The notes under the pieces are model-generated. The model made no database searches. It was not told the origin of the DNA and was given only the letters and a program-made list of their open reading frames with translations. Positions 7,928 through 16,429 of a DNA stretch of 26,402 nt are shown here, one piece after another. Made by a program: the position numbers and the translations under genes. Positions within the stretch are counted from its first letter, which is position 1; every line of letters starts with the position of its first letter. The stretch is taken from IMG/VR virus record IMGVR_UViG_3300047168_000239, positions 1 to 26,402 of that record. The stretch is one strand, 5' to 3'. The stretch is from a virus.

Positions 7928-9415
7928 ATGTCCCTCGCCGCCACGACGCAAGAGACGCTTGAACTGATGAAAGCGTCGCTCGCCAAGAACGTCACGATCT
8001 CCACCGGCCTGACTGCCTATGATCTTCAGGCGCCGGCCAAGAACCTCTATCCCGTCATCACGCCGCTGCGCAATTCGCTGCCACGGGTGCAACGCCAGTT
8101 CCCCGGCGACGCCGCGCGTTGGCGCACGATCTTCTCCATCACCGGTTCCGGTTTCGACGCGATGGGCTGGGTGCCGGAAGGCCAGCGTACCGCGAGCATG
8201 AGCTATACCGCAACGCCCATGGTTGCGCCCTATGTGACTCTCGGCGAGGAAGACACAGTCACCTTCGAAGCCGAGGCCGCCGCGCAGGGCTTCGAAGACG
8301 TCAACTCAACCGCGACGCTGCGGCTGTTGCAGAAGACCATGCGGAAGGAGGAGACGGCGCTGCTCGGCGGCAATGTCTCGGTCGCGCTTGGGACCCCGGC
8401 GACCCCAGTGCTCTCCGCCGCTGGCTCCGGCGCGACGCTGCCGGCCGCGACTTATTCCGTCATCGTTGTCGCCCTGTCCTTCGAGGGCTATCGCAACTCC
8501 TCGGCCAGCAGCGGCGTCGCCACTTCCAAGACGATCACCGGCAACGACGGCAACACCTACACGCTGAACGGCGGCTCCTCCATGCGCAGCGCCAACGCCA
8601 CACAGGCGGTGACACTCGGCCAGACACTTTCCGCAAGCGTTTCGTTGGTCAATGGCGCCGTCGCCTATGCCTGGTTCGTCGGCGCGGCGGGGTCCGAATC
8701 GTTGCAGGCGATCACAACGCTCAACAGCGCGATCTTCAGCGCGCCGCTGCTCACTGGCCAGCAGCTCGCAAACACTATCACCGCCGACAATTCGCGCAAT
8801 CCGAACCTCGCGTTCGACGGCTTGTTGAGCGTCGCGTTCAACCCCTCCAACAACGCCTATGTGCAGTCGCTGGGCGCCGGCACAGCGGGCACAGGCTCGT
8901 TCCTCACCGCCTCCGGGCGAGGCTCGGTGGTTGAGATAGACAACATGCTGATGTCGATGTGGAACAACTACCGCATCTCCCCGACGGTGCTCTATGTCAA
9001 CACGCAGGAGCAGCGCAACATCACCGCCAAATGCCTCACCAACGCCTCCGGCCCGCTGCTGCGCTACAATGTGCAGGCCGACGGCGAGTCGAGCATGCCC
9101 TATGGCATTACCGCCAACGGCGTCGTGCGCTGGTATTACAACCCGTTCAGTGTTGACGGCGGTTTCGACATTCCGATCAAGGTTCATCCCGATCTGCCGC
9201 CGGGCACCATACTCGCCTATTGCGAGCGACTGCCGGTCTGGTATCAGTCCAACCAGGTTCCCAACGTCGCCGAGGTGATGACGCGGCGCGACTATTACCG
9301 CGTCGATTGGCCGCTGCGCACCCGCCGGCGCGAATACGGCGTCTACACCGAAGAAGTGCTGGCCGTCTATGCGCCGTTCGGCATCGGCGTGCTGAACAAC
9401 ATCGGCAACGGCTGA
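7928..9415 (+). CDS. Major capsid protein with inserted Ig/FN3-like domain
   Basis: This 495-residue protein forms the capsid shell. The N-terminus (SLAATTQETLELMKASLAKN) and the region with GWVPEGQRTASMSYTATP fit an HK97-fold capsid without an obvious cleaved delta domain. Residues ~153-275 form a Gly/Ser/Thr/Ala-rich insertion that reads like an Ig or fibronectin type III domain (TYSVIVVALSFEGYRN, AYAWFVGAAGSESLQ). The capsid fold then resumes with GLLSVAFNPSNNAYVQ and the P-domain-like C-terminal half (LYVNTQEQRNI, PPGTILAYCERLPVWY). I chose ATG 7928 because ACAGGA precedes it and the longer upstream frame (to 7727) is low-quality sequence over a portal remnant. The assignment rests on position and capsid-like motifs. 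Confidence 0.85.
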   Translation: MSLAATTQETLELMKASLAKNVTISTGLTAYDLQAPAKNLYPVITPLRNSLPRVQRQFPGDAARWRTIFSITGSGFDAMGWVPEGQRTASMSYTATPMVAPYVTLGEEDTVTFEAEAAAQGFEDVNSTATLRLLQKTMRKEETALLGGNVSVALGTPATPVLSAAGSGATLPAATYSVIVVALSFEGYRNSSASSGVATSKTITGNDGNTYTLNGGSSMRSANATQAVTLGQTLSASVSLVNGAVAYAWFVGAAGSESLQAITTLNSAIFSAPLLTGQQLANTITADNSRNPNLAFDGLLSVAFNPSNNAYVQSLGAGTAGTGSFLTASGRGSVVEIDNMLMSMWNNYRISPTVLYVNTQEQRNITAKCLTNASGPLLRYNVQADGESSMPYGITANGVVRWYYNPFSVDGGFDIPIKVHPDLPPGTILAYCERLPVWYQSNQVPNVAEVMTRRDYYRVDWPLRTRRREYGVYTEEVLAVYAPFGIGVLNNIGNG

Positions 9416-9449
9416 ACACAGGCTCGCCTCAATCATAAGCGGAGCAAAG

Positions 9450-10262
9450 ATGTCTGCTTACGACCTCACAACGGTCGCGAACGTCAAGGCTTGGCTGGGC
9501 TTGCCCAGCGAGCCGACGGCGAGCGATACGATGCTGGCCGCGCTGGTCACCGCCGCGAGCCGTGCGATCTATGCGGCCTTGAGCCGGACGTCGCTGCTTC
9601 CGCAACGCTACACGGACACGATCGATATTGAGAGCGAACGCGTCTATCTCGCGAACTGGCCCATTCAACAGGTGACTTCGGTCATCCTCGATGGCCTTGT
9701 CGTGCCTCCGGCGGGAGCGCCTCCGCAACTTGGCTTTCTGTTGCAGCCTGCCGACCTCGCGCCGCCGGGCCGACCGCAGGCCCTCGACATTTTCGGCCGG
9801 CGCTTTCTGAGACGCCGGCAGAGCCTCATCGTCGCCTATCAGGCGGGTTACGCTATTGAGGGCGAAGCTTGGATGGCGCCCGCGACGGCGCCTTATCTGA
9901 TTAGCGCAGCGGCGCCGTTCGGCGCGTGGGCGAGCGACCTCGGCGTCGTCTATTCGAACTCGGGGCTGTTTCTGCAAGCGACGACGGGCGCACCGGCGGC
10001 TGGACAATATTCGGTCTCCGCCGGTCTCTATCGGTTCAGCGCCAGCGATGCCGGCGCCGCGCTCTCGCTCTCTTATGGCTTCATTCCGCAGGATCTCGTA
10101 CAGGCCGCGACGGAACTCGCCGCCGAGCGATTCCGCGCCTCCGAGCGCATCGGTTTGCGTTCCAAATCGCTCGGCGGCCAGGAAACGATCTCCTACGACA
10201 CCTCGGGGGTCTCGGCCTCTGTGTTGGCGCTCATAGCGCCTTACCGGCGCGCGGCCTTCTGA
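9450..10262 (+). CDS. Head-tail connector protein (gp6-like) with inserted beta module
   Basis: This 270-residue protein would form the adaptor ring under the portal. The N-terminus (YDLTTVANVKAWLGLPSE, AALVTAASRAIYAALSRT) is the helical start of the gp6/gp15-type connector family, and LVQAATELAAERFRASERIGLRSKSLGGQ near the C-terminus is its closing helix. Between them, 9942-10082 encodes GVVYSNSGL, PAAGQYSVSAGLYRF and SDAGAALSLSYGF. This module also occurs in the tail tube protein (20608-20757) and makes this connector longer than usual. GGAGCAAAG before the ATG is the ribosome binding site. The stop overlaps the next start (TGATG at 10260-10264). Confidence 0.8.
   Translation: MSAYDLTTVANVKAWLGLPSEPTASDTMLAALVTAASRAIYAALSRTSLLPQRYTDTIDIESERVYLANWPIQQVTSVILDGLVVPPAGAPPQLGFLLQPADLAPPGRPQALDIFGRRFLRRRQSLIVAYQAGYAIEGEAWMAPATAPYLISAAAPFGAWASDLGVVYSNSGLFLQATTGAPAAGQYSVSAGLYRFSASDAGAALSLSYGFIPQDLVQAATELAAERFRASERIGLRSKSLGGQETISYDTSGVSASVLALIAPYRRAAF
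9942..10082 (+). repeat. Beta-sandwich module shared with tail tube (copy 1)
   Basis: The encoded pattern GVVY..SG..L, PAAGQY.V.AG.Y.FS and DAGAA..SY matches the tail tube segment at 20608-20757. Amino acids are conserved but codons differ, so this is a shared protein module and not a recent DNA copy. Confidence 0.75.
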
Positions 10263-10747
10263 TGTTCGCGAGACTCACGGGCGCAGATGCGCTGGAGAAC
10301 GACCTGGCCAACCTACCTGCCGACCTGCAGGCCCGGCTCGAAGCCAAGTCGCGCGACCTCGCGAGGGCGCTCGTCGCCAAAGTGCGCGACGAGAAATTGT
10401 CGGGGGGTGTGCTGCAAACAAAGACGGGAGCGCTCAAAGACTCGATCTCGGCCGATATCTCGCTGGAAGGCGGCTCACTGACGGCGACGATCGGCTCATT
10501 CGGCGACATCAAATACGCCGCCATCCAGGAATACGGCGGCCGAACGTCGGCGCATGAGATCGTGGCGGACAAGGCGAGGGCGCTCGCCTTCCTCGTAGGC
10601 GGCGCGCTGCGCTTCGCCCGCCGCGTCTCGCATCCGGGTTCAACGATCCCCCCGCACGCCTATCTCCTGTCCAGTCTCGACGAGTCGCGCGACGAGATCG
10701 TCGCCGAACTCGCGAGCGTCGCCACGGAGGCCTGGGACGACAGATGA
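10262..10747 (+). CDS. HK97 gp10-like head-tail morphogenesis protein
   Basis: This 161-residue protein has the signature of the HK97 gp10 family: an N-terminal helical region (LPADLQARLEAKSRDLARAL), a central TKTGALKDSISADI, then YAAIQEYGGRTSAHEI and a C-terminal IPPHAYLLSSLDE, the usual P.RP(F/Y)L-type motif. Members act at head closure or the head-tail joint. I chose ATG 10262, which overlaps the previous stop. A longer frame back to 9926 is only a shadow of the connector gene. The stop overlaps the next gene as ATGA at 10744-10747, so the four genes from capsid onward form one tight operon. Confidence 0.85.
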   Translation: MFARLTGADALENDLANLPADLQARLEAKSRDLARALVAKVRDEKLSGGVLQTKTGALKDSISADISLEGGSLTATIGSFGDIKYAAIQEYGGRTSAHEIVADKARALAFLVGGALRFARRVSHPGSTIPPHAYLLSSLDESRDEIVAELASVATEAWDDR

Positions 10748-11178
10748 GCCGCGAAGCCGCTTTCTCCGCGTTGTTCCAGCGCGTTTCCGCCGCCTATGCC
10801 TGGGGCGTCGCCTCACGGCGCATCAAGCTATGGAGCGAGGTGCCGGCGCGTCTGCGTCCGGCGCTCTTTCAGTTGGAATCCGGCTCGGAGACCTACCAAT
10901 GGACCTCGCTGGCGGCGCCGCGCCGCACGCTCGAAGCCAAGCTTTTCCTCTATTTTGACGCGCGCGACCCTTCGCGGCCCGGCGCTCGCTCTATCAACGA
11001 TGCGCTCGATGCGGTCGACGCCGCGCTGGAGCCGCGTGGGCTCGACCTCACAAAGGGGCGCCAGACACTCGGCGGCGCGGTCTACGATTGCAAGATCATC
11101 GGCGTGCCCGTGCGGGACACCGGGGATCTCGACGGCGACGGGTTGGCGGTCGTTAGCGTGCGCCTTGTCGCGCCTTAA
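10744..11178 (+). CDS. Tail completion/terminator protein
   Basis: This 144-residue protein has the pattern of the gp17/DUF3168-like tail completion family: an N-terminal helix (REAAFSALFQRVSAAY), a central strand region with RRTLEAKLFLYFDARD, then INDALDAVDAALEP and a closing DGDGLAVVSVRLVAP. These proteins cap the tail tube and bind the connector. It is coupled to the upstream gene by ATGA. In comparable phages the tail tube gene follows directly. Here about 9 kb of portal-toxin cassettes intervene before the tube at 20269. Confidence 0.75.
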   Translation: MSREAAFSALFQRVSAAYAWGVASRRIKLWSEVPARLRPALFQLESGSETYQWTSLAAPRRTLEAKLFLYFDARDPSRPGARSINDALDAVDAALEPRGLDLTKGRQTLGGAVYDCKIIGVPVRDTGDLDGDGLAVVSVRLVAP

Positions 11179-11210
11179 GCGGCGCCTCCCATTCACCAAA
11201 GGACAAGCTC

Positions 11211-12848
11211 ATGCCTTCAGGGGGCGTCGAAACGCCGATTCCCGCCAGCGTGTTCGCGCGCCTGACCGCCGCGACGCGCTACGTCATAACAGGCGTCAGT
11301 CCCGAAAGCTGGTTCGGGCCGCAACAACCTCTTGTCCCGCAAGCGCCGCCGGAGGTGAAGGGGCGCCAGTGGGATTATCCCTTCGGCCTCAACATCAACT
11401 ATGTGCCGCGCTCCGACAACCTGATGTCGTTTGGCCAGTTGCGCTCGCTCGCCGACGAACTGCCGCTGCTGCGCACCGTGATAGAGACCCGCAAGGATCA
11501 GATCGCGGCGCTGAACTGGACTGTCCGGCCGCGTGTCTCCGGCGGCGCGGGCGCGGCAAGCCGTTGCGCGCCGCTGCGCGCCTTCCTCGCCATGCCCGAT
11601 CGCCGGCATGATTTCGCGACTTGGTTACGCATGATCGTCGAGGACATGCTGGTCATCGACGCGGCGACGATCTATCCGCGCTATGCGCGTTCCGGCGCCG
11701 TCTACTCGCTCGACGTCATCGATGGGGCGACGATCAAGCCGCTGATCGGCGAGGACGGGCGAGCGCCCGTCTCGCCCGATCCCGCCTATCAGCAGGTGCT
11801 GCACGGCGTGCCGGCGGCCGATTTCGCCGCCGACGAATTGCTCTATCTTCCGCGCAATCTTCGCTCGCATCGGCTTTATGGTTTCTCGCCGGTCGAGCAG
11901 ATCGCGCTGACGATCAACATCGCGCTCAGGCGCGAACAGGCGACGCTCGATTACTACAACACCGGCTCGATCCCGGATTCCTTCGCGACGCTGCCGAAAG
12001 ATTGGACGGTCGATCAGATCCGGCAGTTCCAGGATTATTTCGACGCGCTAATGTCAGGAAATCTCGCGCGCCGGCGCATGGTGAAGTTCATGCCGGCGGA
12101 GTTCAAGCTAACCGAGACGCGCCAGCCGCCGCTCAAAGACATGTATGACGACTGGTTGGCGCGGGTGATCTGCTACGCCTTCTCGGCGCCAGCGTCCGCG
12201 TTCATTACGCAGGTCAACCGCGCGACATCGCAGACTTTGCGCACACAGGCAGCGACGGAAGGCCTCGTACCGCTGAAGGCCTGGGTGAAGATGGCGCTCG
12301 ATCGTATGATCGCGCTTTGCTTCCGAGCGCCCGATTTGGAGTTCTGCTGGGTCGGCGACGACGGGGTCGATCCCCTTGAGCAGGCGCAGACGATGGCGAT
12401 CCTCGTCAACGCTGGCGTCAAGACCGTCGCCGAGGCGCGGGCGGAGTTGGGGCTCGGGCAAAGCAAGGGGGTCTTGAAGGGCAATTCGTATCACGATGAG
12501 GCAGGGCGGTTCACGGATGCGGATCATGCGGTGGAGCCGGGGGCGCATGAGCCGGTGAAGCCGGATCGTGGGATTCAGATCGCAGAGGATGAGAACCCCA
12601 CGACGATGAGGGATGCGGGGGGCGTTGGTCGCACTCCGACTTCGCAATCGCCGCAGCTTCTCGCGCAAGATCTTTCTCAGACTTGTGGTGCGTACATCGC
12701 AGCCAACCGGCAGGGGAGAGTCCTAAGGGTATTCCCCGGGCAGTTCTTGACCAGCACGCTCCAAGAGGTAATTGCTGCAGCGAAGGCCGGCGACCCTGCC
12801 GCTAAGACCGCGTGCAAGCTATTATTTGACAACCGCTTCAAAAAATGA
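11211..12848 (+). CDS. Second full-length portal protein with variable toxin-like C-terminus (cassette 3)
   Basis: This 545-residue protein is a second complete portal. The first 71 bases are identical to the portal at 3260, and the protein stays close to it up to the boundary motif (NSYHDEAGRFTDADHA, residues from about 423). The C-terminal ~105 residues differ entirely: a linker, then a compact helical domain with NRQGRVLRVFPGQFLTS, LQEVIAAAKAGDPAAKTA and CKLLFDNRFKK. Short C-terminal domains of this style end many polymorphic toxins; I cannot name the family safely. AAAGGA precedes ATG 11211, so it can be translated. A second portal gene after the tail completion gene is out of place and founds the cassette array. 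Confidence 0.85.
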   Translation: MPSGGVETPIPASVFARLTAATRYVITGVSPESWFGPQQPLVPQAPPEVKGRQWDYPFGLNINYVPRSDNLMSFGQLRSLADELPLLRTVIETRKDQIAALNWTVRPRVSGGAGAASRCAPLRAFLAMPDRRHDFATWLRMIVEDMLVIDAATIYPRYARSGAVYSLDVIDGATIKPLIGEDGRAPVSPDPAYQQVLHGVPAADFAADELLYLPRNLRSHRLYGFSPVEQIALTINIALRREQATLDYYNTGSIPDSFATLPKDWTVDQIRQFQDYFDALMSGNLARRRMVKFMPAEFKLTETRQPPLKDMYDDWLARVICYAFSAPASAFITQVNRATSQTLRTQAATEGLVPLKAWVKMALDRMIALCFRAPDLEFCWVGDDGVDPLEQAQTMAILVNAGVKTVAEARAELGLGQSKGVLKGNSYHDEAGRFTDADHAVEPGAHEPVKPDRGIQIAEDENPTTMRDAGGVGRTPTSQSPQLLAQDLSQTCGAYIAANRQGRVLRVFPGQFLTSTLQEVIAAAKAGDPAAKTACKLLFDNRFKK

Positions 12849-12861
12849 GGAGGGCGAGAGC

Positions 12862-13095
12862 ATGCCAAGTCAACTCTTTTACGTCATGAAACTGCTCGAA
12901 GAGCGACACGTTCATTTTTTTCTCGCGCAAACGCAAAAGGACGCGGTCACTATTTTTGCTACAATGGTAGGTAAGCGCATTGAGATATACGTTGATTCGG
13001 ACGACAATGTGGACTTCTCCGTGTTTCTAGGAACCGACAACGTCGTTGTCGGAGTCGACGCTCTGCTGAAGGAATTAAATGCGGATCAAATATAA
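12862..13095 (+). CDS. Small candidate immunity protein (cassette 3)
   Basis: This 77-residue acidic protein starts 13 bases after the portal-toxin stop, behind a near-perfect AGGAGGG (12847-12853). It reads MPSQLFYVMKLLEERHVHFF, then TIFATMVGKRIEIYVDSDDN. The pattern of an N-terminal helix, HF.L, and a GKRIEIYV...D beta hairpin recalls small immunity-like proteins found after polymorphic toxins, but I name no family. An internal ATG at 12886 (MKLLEERH) is possible, though the ribosome binding site favours 12862. The DNA is visibly richer in A and T than the portal genes, which suggests separate acquisition with its toxin. Confidence 0.65.
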   Translation: MPSQLFYVMKLLEERHVHFFLAQTQKDAVTIFATMVGKRIEIYVDSDDNVDFSVFLGTDNVVVGVDALLKELNADQI

Positions 13096-13161
13096 TACAA
13101 TATAATTTGTCTTATCTTGCCGCTGACCTGCCCGTCGACGAACGCGAGCATTCATCTTGAG

Positions 13162-14157
13162 ATGAGTCGCGACCTCGCGCGCCGTCGCATGGTGAAATTC
13201 ATGCCGGCGGAGTTCAAGCTCACCGAAACGCGCCAGCCGCCGCTCAAAGACATGTACGACGAATGGTTGGCTCGGGTCATCTGCTACGCCTTCTCCGTGC
13301 CCGCCTCCGCCTTCATCACCCAGGTCAACCGCGCGACCTCGCAGACCCTTCGCGCGCAGGCGGCGACGGAAGGCCTCGTGCCGCTGAAGGCCTGGGTTAA
13401 GATGGCGCTCGATCGGGTGATCGCGCTTGGCTTCAAACAACCAGACCTGGAGTTCTACTGGGTCGGCGACGACGGGGTCGATCCGCTTGAGCAGGCGCAG
13501 ACGATCGCGATCCTCGTCAACGCCGGCGTGAAGACGGTCGCCGAGGCGCGGGCGGAGCTGGGGCTCGGGCAAAGCAAGGGGGTCTTGAAGGGCAATCCGT
13601 ATCACGATGAGGCGGGGCAGTTCACGGATGCGGATCATGCGGTGGAGCCGGGGGCCGCGGAGCCAAAGGCACAGGGTCGAGGGAGTCGGGACGCGGAGGA
13701 TCAGCACCGACCACCCCTGCTCGACGTGCGTTATCGCCCTCCATCCGCAGCGGATCACGTCATAAGAAACCACTTGCACGAGGCGCCAGGCGACGCGGTA
13801 ACTTTTAAATCAGGCGACGGTCATACTTTTCTGGCGCCTCCCAGTGCCAACTTCGCCCGGGTGTTCGCAGCCGGAGAGACGGACGGATTGTTGGGAGCCA
13901 GCCACAACGTTGGTTGGTGGGGAACATTTGACTTCCAGCGAGAGGGTGATACGTTTATTCATCCATACACTAATGCGTCCAACTACGCGGTCGGCGCTTA
14001 TCTCGCCGGAGCGGGTTGCCCCTGGCCCGAGGCTCTCTTCATTGCAAATAGTTTTGCCCATTCAATGTCGTCCAACGCGGGATCGCAGGATCAAGTGGAT
14101 TGGTGGCTGCGAGGATGGTCAGATGCGACCAATAAGACTGGTCCGTTTTCAAAGTAA
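13162..14157 (+). CDS. 5'-truncated portal fragment fused to a toxin-like domain (orphan cassette 4)
   Basis: Portal homology begins at residue 281 (M.R.LARRRMVKFMPAEF), so more than half of the portal is missing and this cannot be a functional portal. The frame stays open through the boundary motif NPYHDEAGQFTDADHA and a linker into a new ~140-residue domain: VRYRPPSAADHVIRN, then GASHNVGWWGTFDFQ, YTNASNYAVGAYLAGAGCPW and DQVDWWLRGW. This domain is unlike the others; a distant link to toxin-44-type domains is only a guess. The ATG at 13162 has no clear ribosome binding site; an in-frame TTG at 13117 is the other option. I read it as a silent donor cassette followed by a membrane immunity gene. 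Confidence 0.75.
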   Translation: MSRDLARRRMVKFMPAEFKLTETRQPPLKDMYDEWLARVICYAFSVPASAFITQVNRATSQTLRAQAATEGLVPLKAWVKMALDRVIALGFKQPDLEFYWVGDDGVDPLEQAQTIAILVNAGVKTVAEARAELGLGQSKGVLKGNPYHDEAGQFTDADHAVEPGAAEPKAQGRGSRDAEDQHRPPLLDVRYRPPSAADHVIRNHLHEAPGDAVTFKSGDGHTFLAPPSANFARVFAAGETDGLLGASHNVGWWGTFDFQREGDTFIHPYTNASNYAVGAYLAGAGCPWPEALFIANSFAHSMSSNAGSQDQVDWWLRGWSDATNKTGPFSK

Positions 14158-14243
14158 CGGCTCATCGCACTTAGCGATCGATGACAATCAATGAATTCCT
14201 CTCGCGCGTTTGTCAGGTTTGTGGTATAGTCTGAGGCCAACAG

Positions 14244-14558
14244 GTGCACAGTCCCCGTAATGAGCAATTCTTCCTCGCTATCCTTAACGCCTTCGGGATC
14301 TTACTATACCTCGCTTATGCTTCAAAAGTTTGGTTACCGCCGGACGATCAGGAAATCGTTTGGGATTTTGGCGCAGGACTTCAGTGGTTTCTCACTGCGC
14401 TCCCCTGGCTGCTGGCTTGTGCAATTATAGATTTTATTTTATTTCGAACTATCATCGCGCGATTCTTGCTATACGGGCGATGGCAATCTCTGTTAGTATT
14501 GACGACGTGCGGTTTCGCCTGGCTTGGCGCAATCTATATAGATTTCGTCCATCATTGA
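14244..14558 (+). CDS. Small integral membrane protein, candidate immunity (cassette 4)
   Basis: This 104-residue protein has about three hydrophobic segments: FFLAILNAFGILLYLAYA, then WFLTALPWLLACAIIDFILF, then LLVLTTCGFAWLGAIYI. It lies 86 bases after the cassette 4 toxin stop. I chose the GTG at 14244 with TGAGGCC upstream; the ATG at 14260 is in another frame and gives no membrane protein. Membrane immunity proteins usually guard against toxins acting in the periplasm or on the membrane, in contrast to the soluble immunity candidates of the other cassettes. An extended -10 (TGGTATAGT, 14222-14230) lies just upstream. The DNA is strikingly AT-rich compared with its neighbours. Confidence 0.6.
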   Translation: MHSPRNEQFFLAILNAFGILLYLAYASKVWLPPDDQEIVWDFGAGLQWFLTALPWLLACAIIDFILFRTIIARFLLYGRWQSLLVLTTCGFAWLGAIYIDFVHH

Positions 14559-14662
14559 CTAAATATTATTTTCTTGCATTCTTATCGCTATGAATATTAA
14601 AGCACTTTCTGATCGGCGAGGACGGACGCGCGCCGGCCTCGCCCGATCCAGCTTATCAGCAG

Positions 14663-16429
14663 GTGTTGCACGGCGTGCCGGCGGCCGATTTCTCAGCCGA
14701 TGAATTGCTCTACATTCCCCGCAACATGCGCTCGCACCGGCTTTATGGCTTCTCCCCGGTCGAGCAGATCGCGCTGACGATCAACATCGCGCTCAGGCGC
14801 GAGCAGGCGACGCTCGATTACTACAACACCGGCTCGATCCCGGACTCCTTCGCGACTCTGCCGAAGGATTGGACCGTCGATCAGATACGCCAGTTCCAGG
14901 ACTATTTCGATGCGCTGATGAGCGGCAATCTGGCGCGCCGGCGCATGGTGAAATTCATGCCGGCGGAGTTCAAGCTGACCGAGACGCGCCAGCCGCCGCT
15001 GAAGGATCTCTACGACGAATGGCTGGCGCGGGTGATCTGCTACGCGTTCTCCGTGCCGGTCTCCGCGTTCATTACGCAGGTCAACCGCGCGACCTCTCAG
15101 ACGCTGCGCACGCAGGCGGCGACAGAAGGACTGGCGCCGCTGAAGGCCTGGGTGAAGATGGCGCTCGATCGGATGATCGCGCTTTGCTTCCGTGCGCCTG
15201 ACCTGGAGTTCTGCTGGGTCGGCGACGACGGTGTCGATCCGCTGGAGCAGGCGCAGACCATCGCGATCCTGGTGGGGGCTGGCGTGAAGACGGTCGCCGA
15301 GGCGCGGGCGGAGCTGGGGCTCGGGCAGACAAATGGCGTCGCAAAGTTCAACCCGTATCACGACGAGGCAGGGCGGTTCACCGACGCGGATCATGCGGTC
15401 GAGCCGGGGTCGGGCGCGAAGCCAAACGGCAGGGCTGGGAGAGCCGGACGTGACACAGGGTTGCCTGGCTCATCAACCCCGCAAACTTCGTCTCTTGCGC
15501 ACCGAGCGTTTCTGGCCGCCACCCAGGCGGCAAGGGAAGTCGTCGCAACCGCTACAGAGGCAGGCGCGACCGGCCCCCGTCAATTGGTCGGAAGCATTGT
15601 GTCATCGGCGGCGGCGACTGGAGCCCTTGCGACGGCGGCCCTGCTCGCGATGACCGATTCGACGGGCGGAGTGAAACAAGGGCCGGTTCCCGGACGCCCG
15701 GACATGAGCTATAGCTGGGCGCAAGACGAAACATCAGCGACTTTCAGTGTCCAGTCCAACGGCCAGACGCAAAGCTTTCGTGCGCAGCAGGACGGCGCAG
15801 GCGATTTCGTCGATGCGCAGGGCAATATCGTGGCGACGGTGGAGACCGGCCCTGACGGGCAGCGGACGCTCTCCGTCGATCCCGACGCCGTCGATGCCGC
15901 GATTGCGGCCTCCGCCGGCTCCGCGAGCGGATCGGGTTCAGGAGCCGGGCCGGGCGGCGAGTTGCAGGTTCTCTATTATAACCCAGACACCGGAGACGTA
16001 ACCTACGCCTCCGCCGGCGCCCCACCGCCGGGATATGTGCCGGTGTCGGGGACACCGGCCGATCAGGCTGGGAAGCCGTGTCAATCCGGCGATGCAGGCC
16101 CCTCATCGAGTAGTTCGGGCTGGAAGCCTCCGCAAGAAGCGCTTGACAAAATTCCACCGGATTGGGCGGCCCCTAAACCAAATAATGGCAATGACGGACT
16201 TCGTTGGTTTGACCCGAGGGGAGCCAAGTTCGGTGGCGTTCGTATTGATCCCGGAAACCCGAACAGTGCATTCCCATCTCAGCAGGTCGATCACGTGGTT
16301 GTCAGATCAGACGGGTTGGTTCTCGGTCGAGATGGTTCCCCAATCTCTGGAGGAATAGATGACGACCCAATCAACGCGCACATACCGCTTGATGAATGGC
16401 TGAAATGGAGGTACTGGAATAAACCATGA
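14663..16429 (+). CDS. 5'-truncated portal fragment with pre-toxin module and C-terminal toxin domain (orphan cassette 5)
   Basis: Portal homology starts at 14609 (residue Leu178, LIGEDGRAPASPDPAYQQ) without a start codon; the first possible start is GTG 14663, with no ribosome binding site. Portal sequence runs to NPYHDEAGRFTDADHA (from residue 228 of this frame). A long pre-toxin follows: a hydrophobic Ala-rich helix at about 305-330, a beta region with SYSWAQDETSATFSVQ, and YYNPDTGDVTYASAGAPPPG. The last ~75 residues form a compact domain with VRIDPGNPNSAFPSQQVDHV, VLGRDGSPI and AHIPLDEWLKWRYWNKP. I associate this pattern with C-terminal toxins of Rhs/CdiA-type proteins but cannot name the activity. 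Its stop overlaps the immunity start as ATGA. Confidence 0.75.
   Translation: MLHGVPAADFSADELLYIPRNMRSHRLYGFSPVEQIALTINIALRREQATLDYYNTGSIPDSFATLPKDWTVDQIRQFQDYFDALMSGNLARRRMVKFMPAEFKLTETRQPPLKDLYDEWLARVICYAFSVPVSAFITQVNRATSQTLRTQAATEGLAPLKAWVKMALDRMIALCFRAPDLEFCWVGDDGVDPLEQAQTIAILVGAGVKTVAEARAELGLGQTNGVAKFNPYHDEAGRFTDADHAVEPGSGAKPNGRAGRAGRDTGLPGSSTPQTSSLAHRAFLAATQAAREVVATATEAGATGPRQLVGSIVSSAAATGALATAALLAMTDSTGGVKQGPVPGRPDMSYSWAQDETSATFSVQSNGQTQSFRAQQDGAGDFVDAQGNIVATVETGPDGQRTLSVDPDAVDAAIAASAGSASGSGSGAGPGGELQVLYYNPDTGDVTYASAGAPPPGYVPVSGTPADQAGKPCQSGDAGPSSSSSGWKPPQEALDKIPPDWAAPKPNNGNDGLRWFDPRGAKFGGVRIDPGNPNSAFPSQQVDHVVVRSDGLVLGRDGSPISGGIDDDPINAHIPLDEWLKWRYWNKP

Noticed and set aside
13085-13110. 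Two perfect TATAAT hexamers at 13091 and 13101
   Set aside because: They lie at the end of the immunity gene in AT-rich DNA and neither has a -35 element at the right distance; probably composition.
14222-14230. Extended -10 TGGTATAGT as a firm promoter
   Set aside because: There is no -35 at a usual distance, and transcription would begin only a few bases before the GTG and after the likely ribosome binding site; kept only as a possibility under cassette 4.
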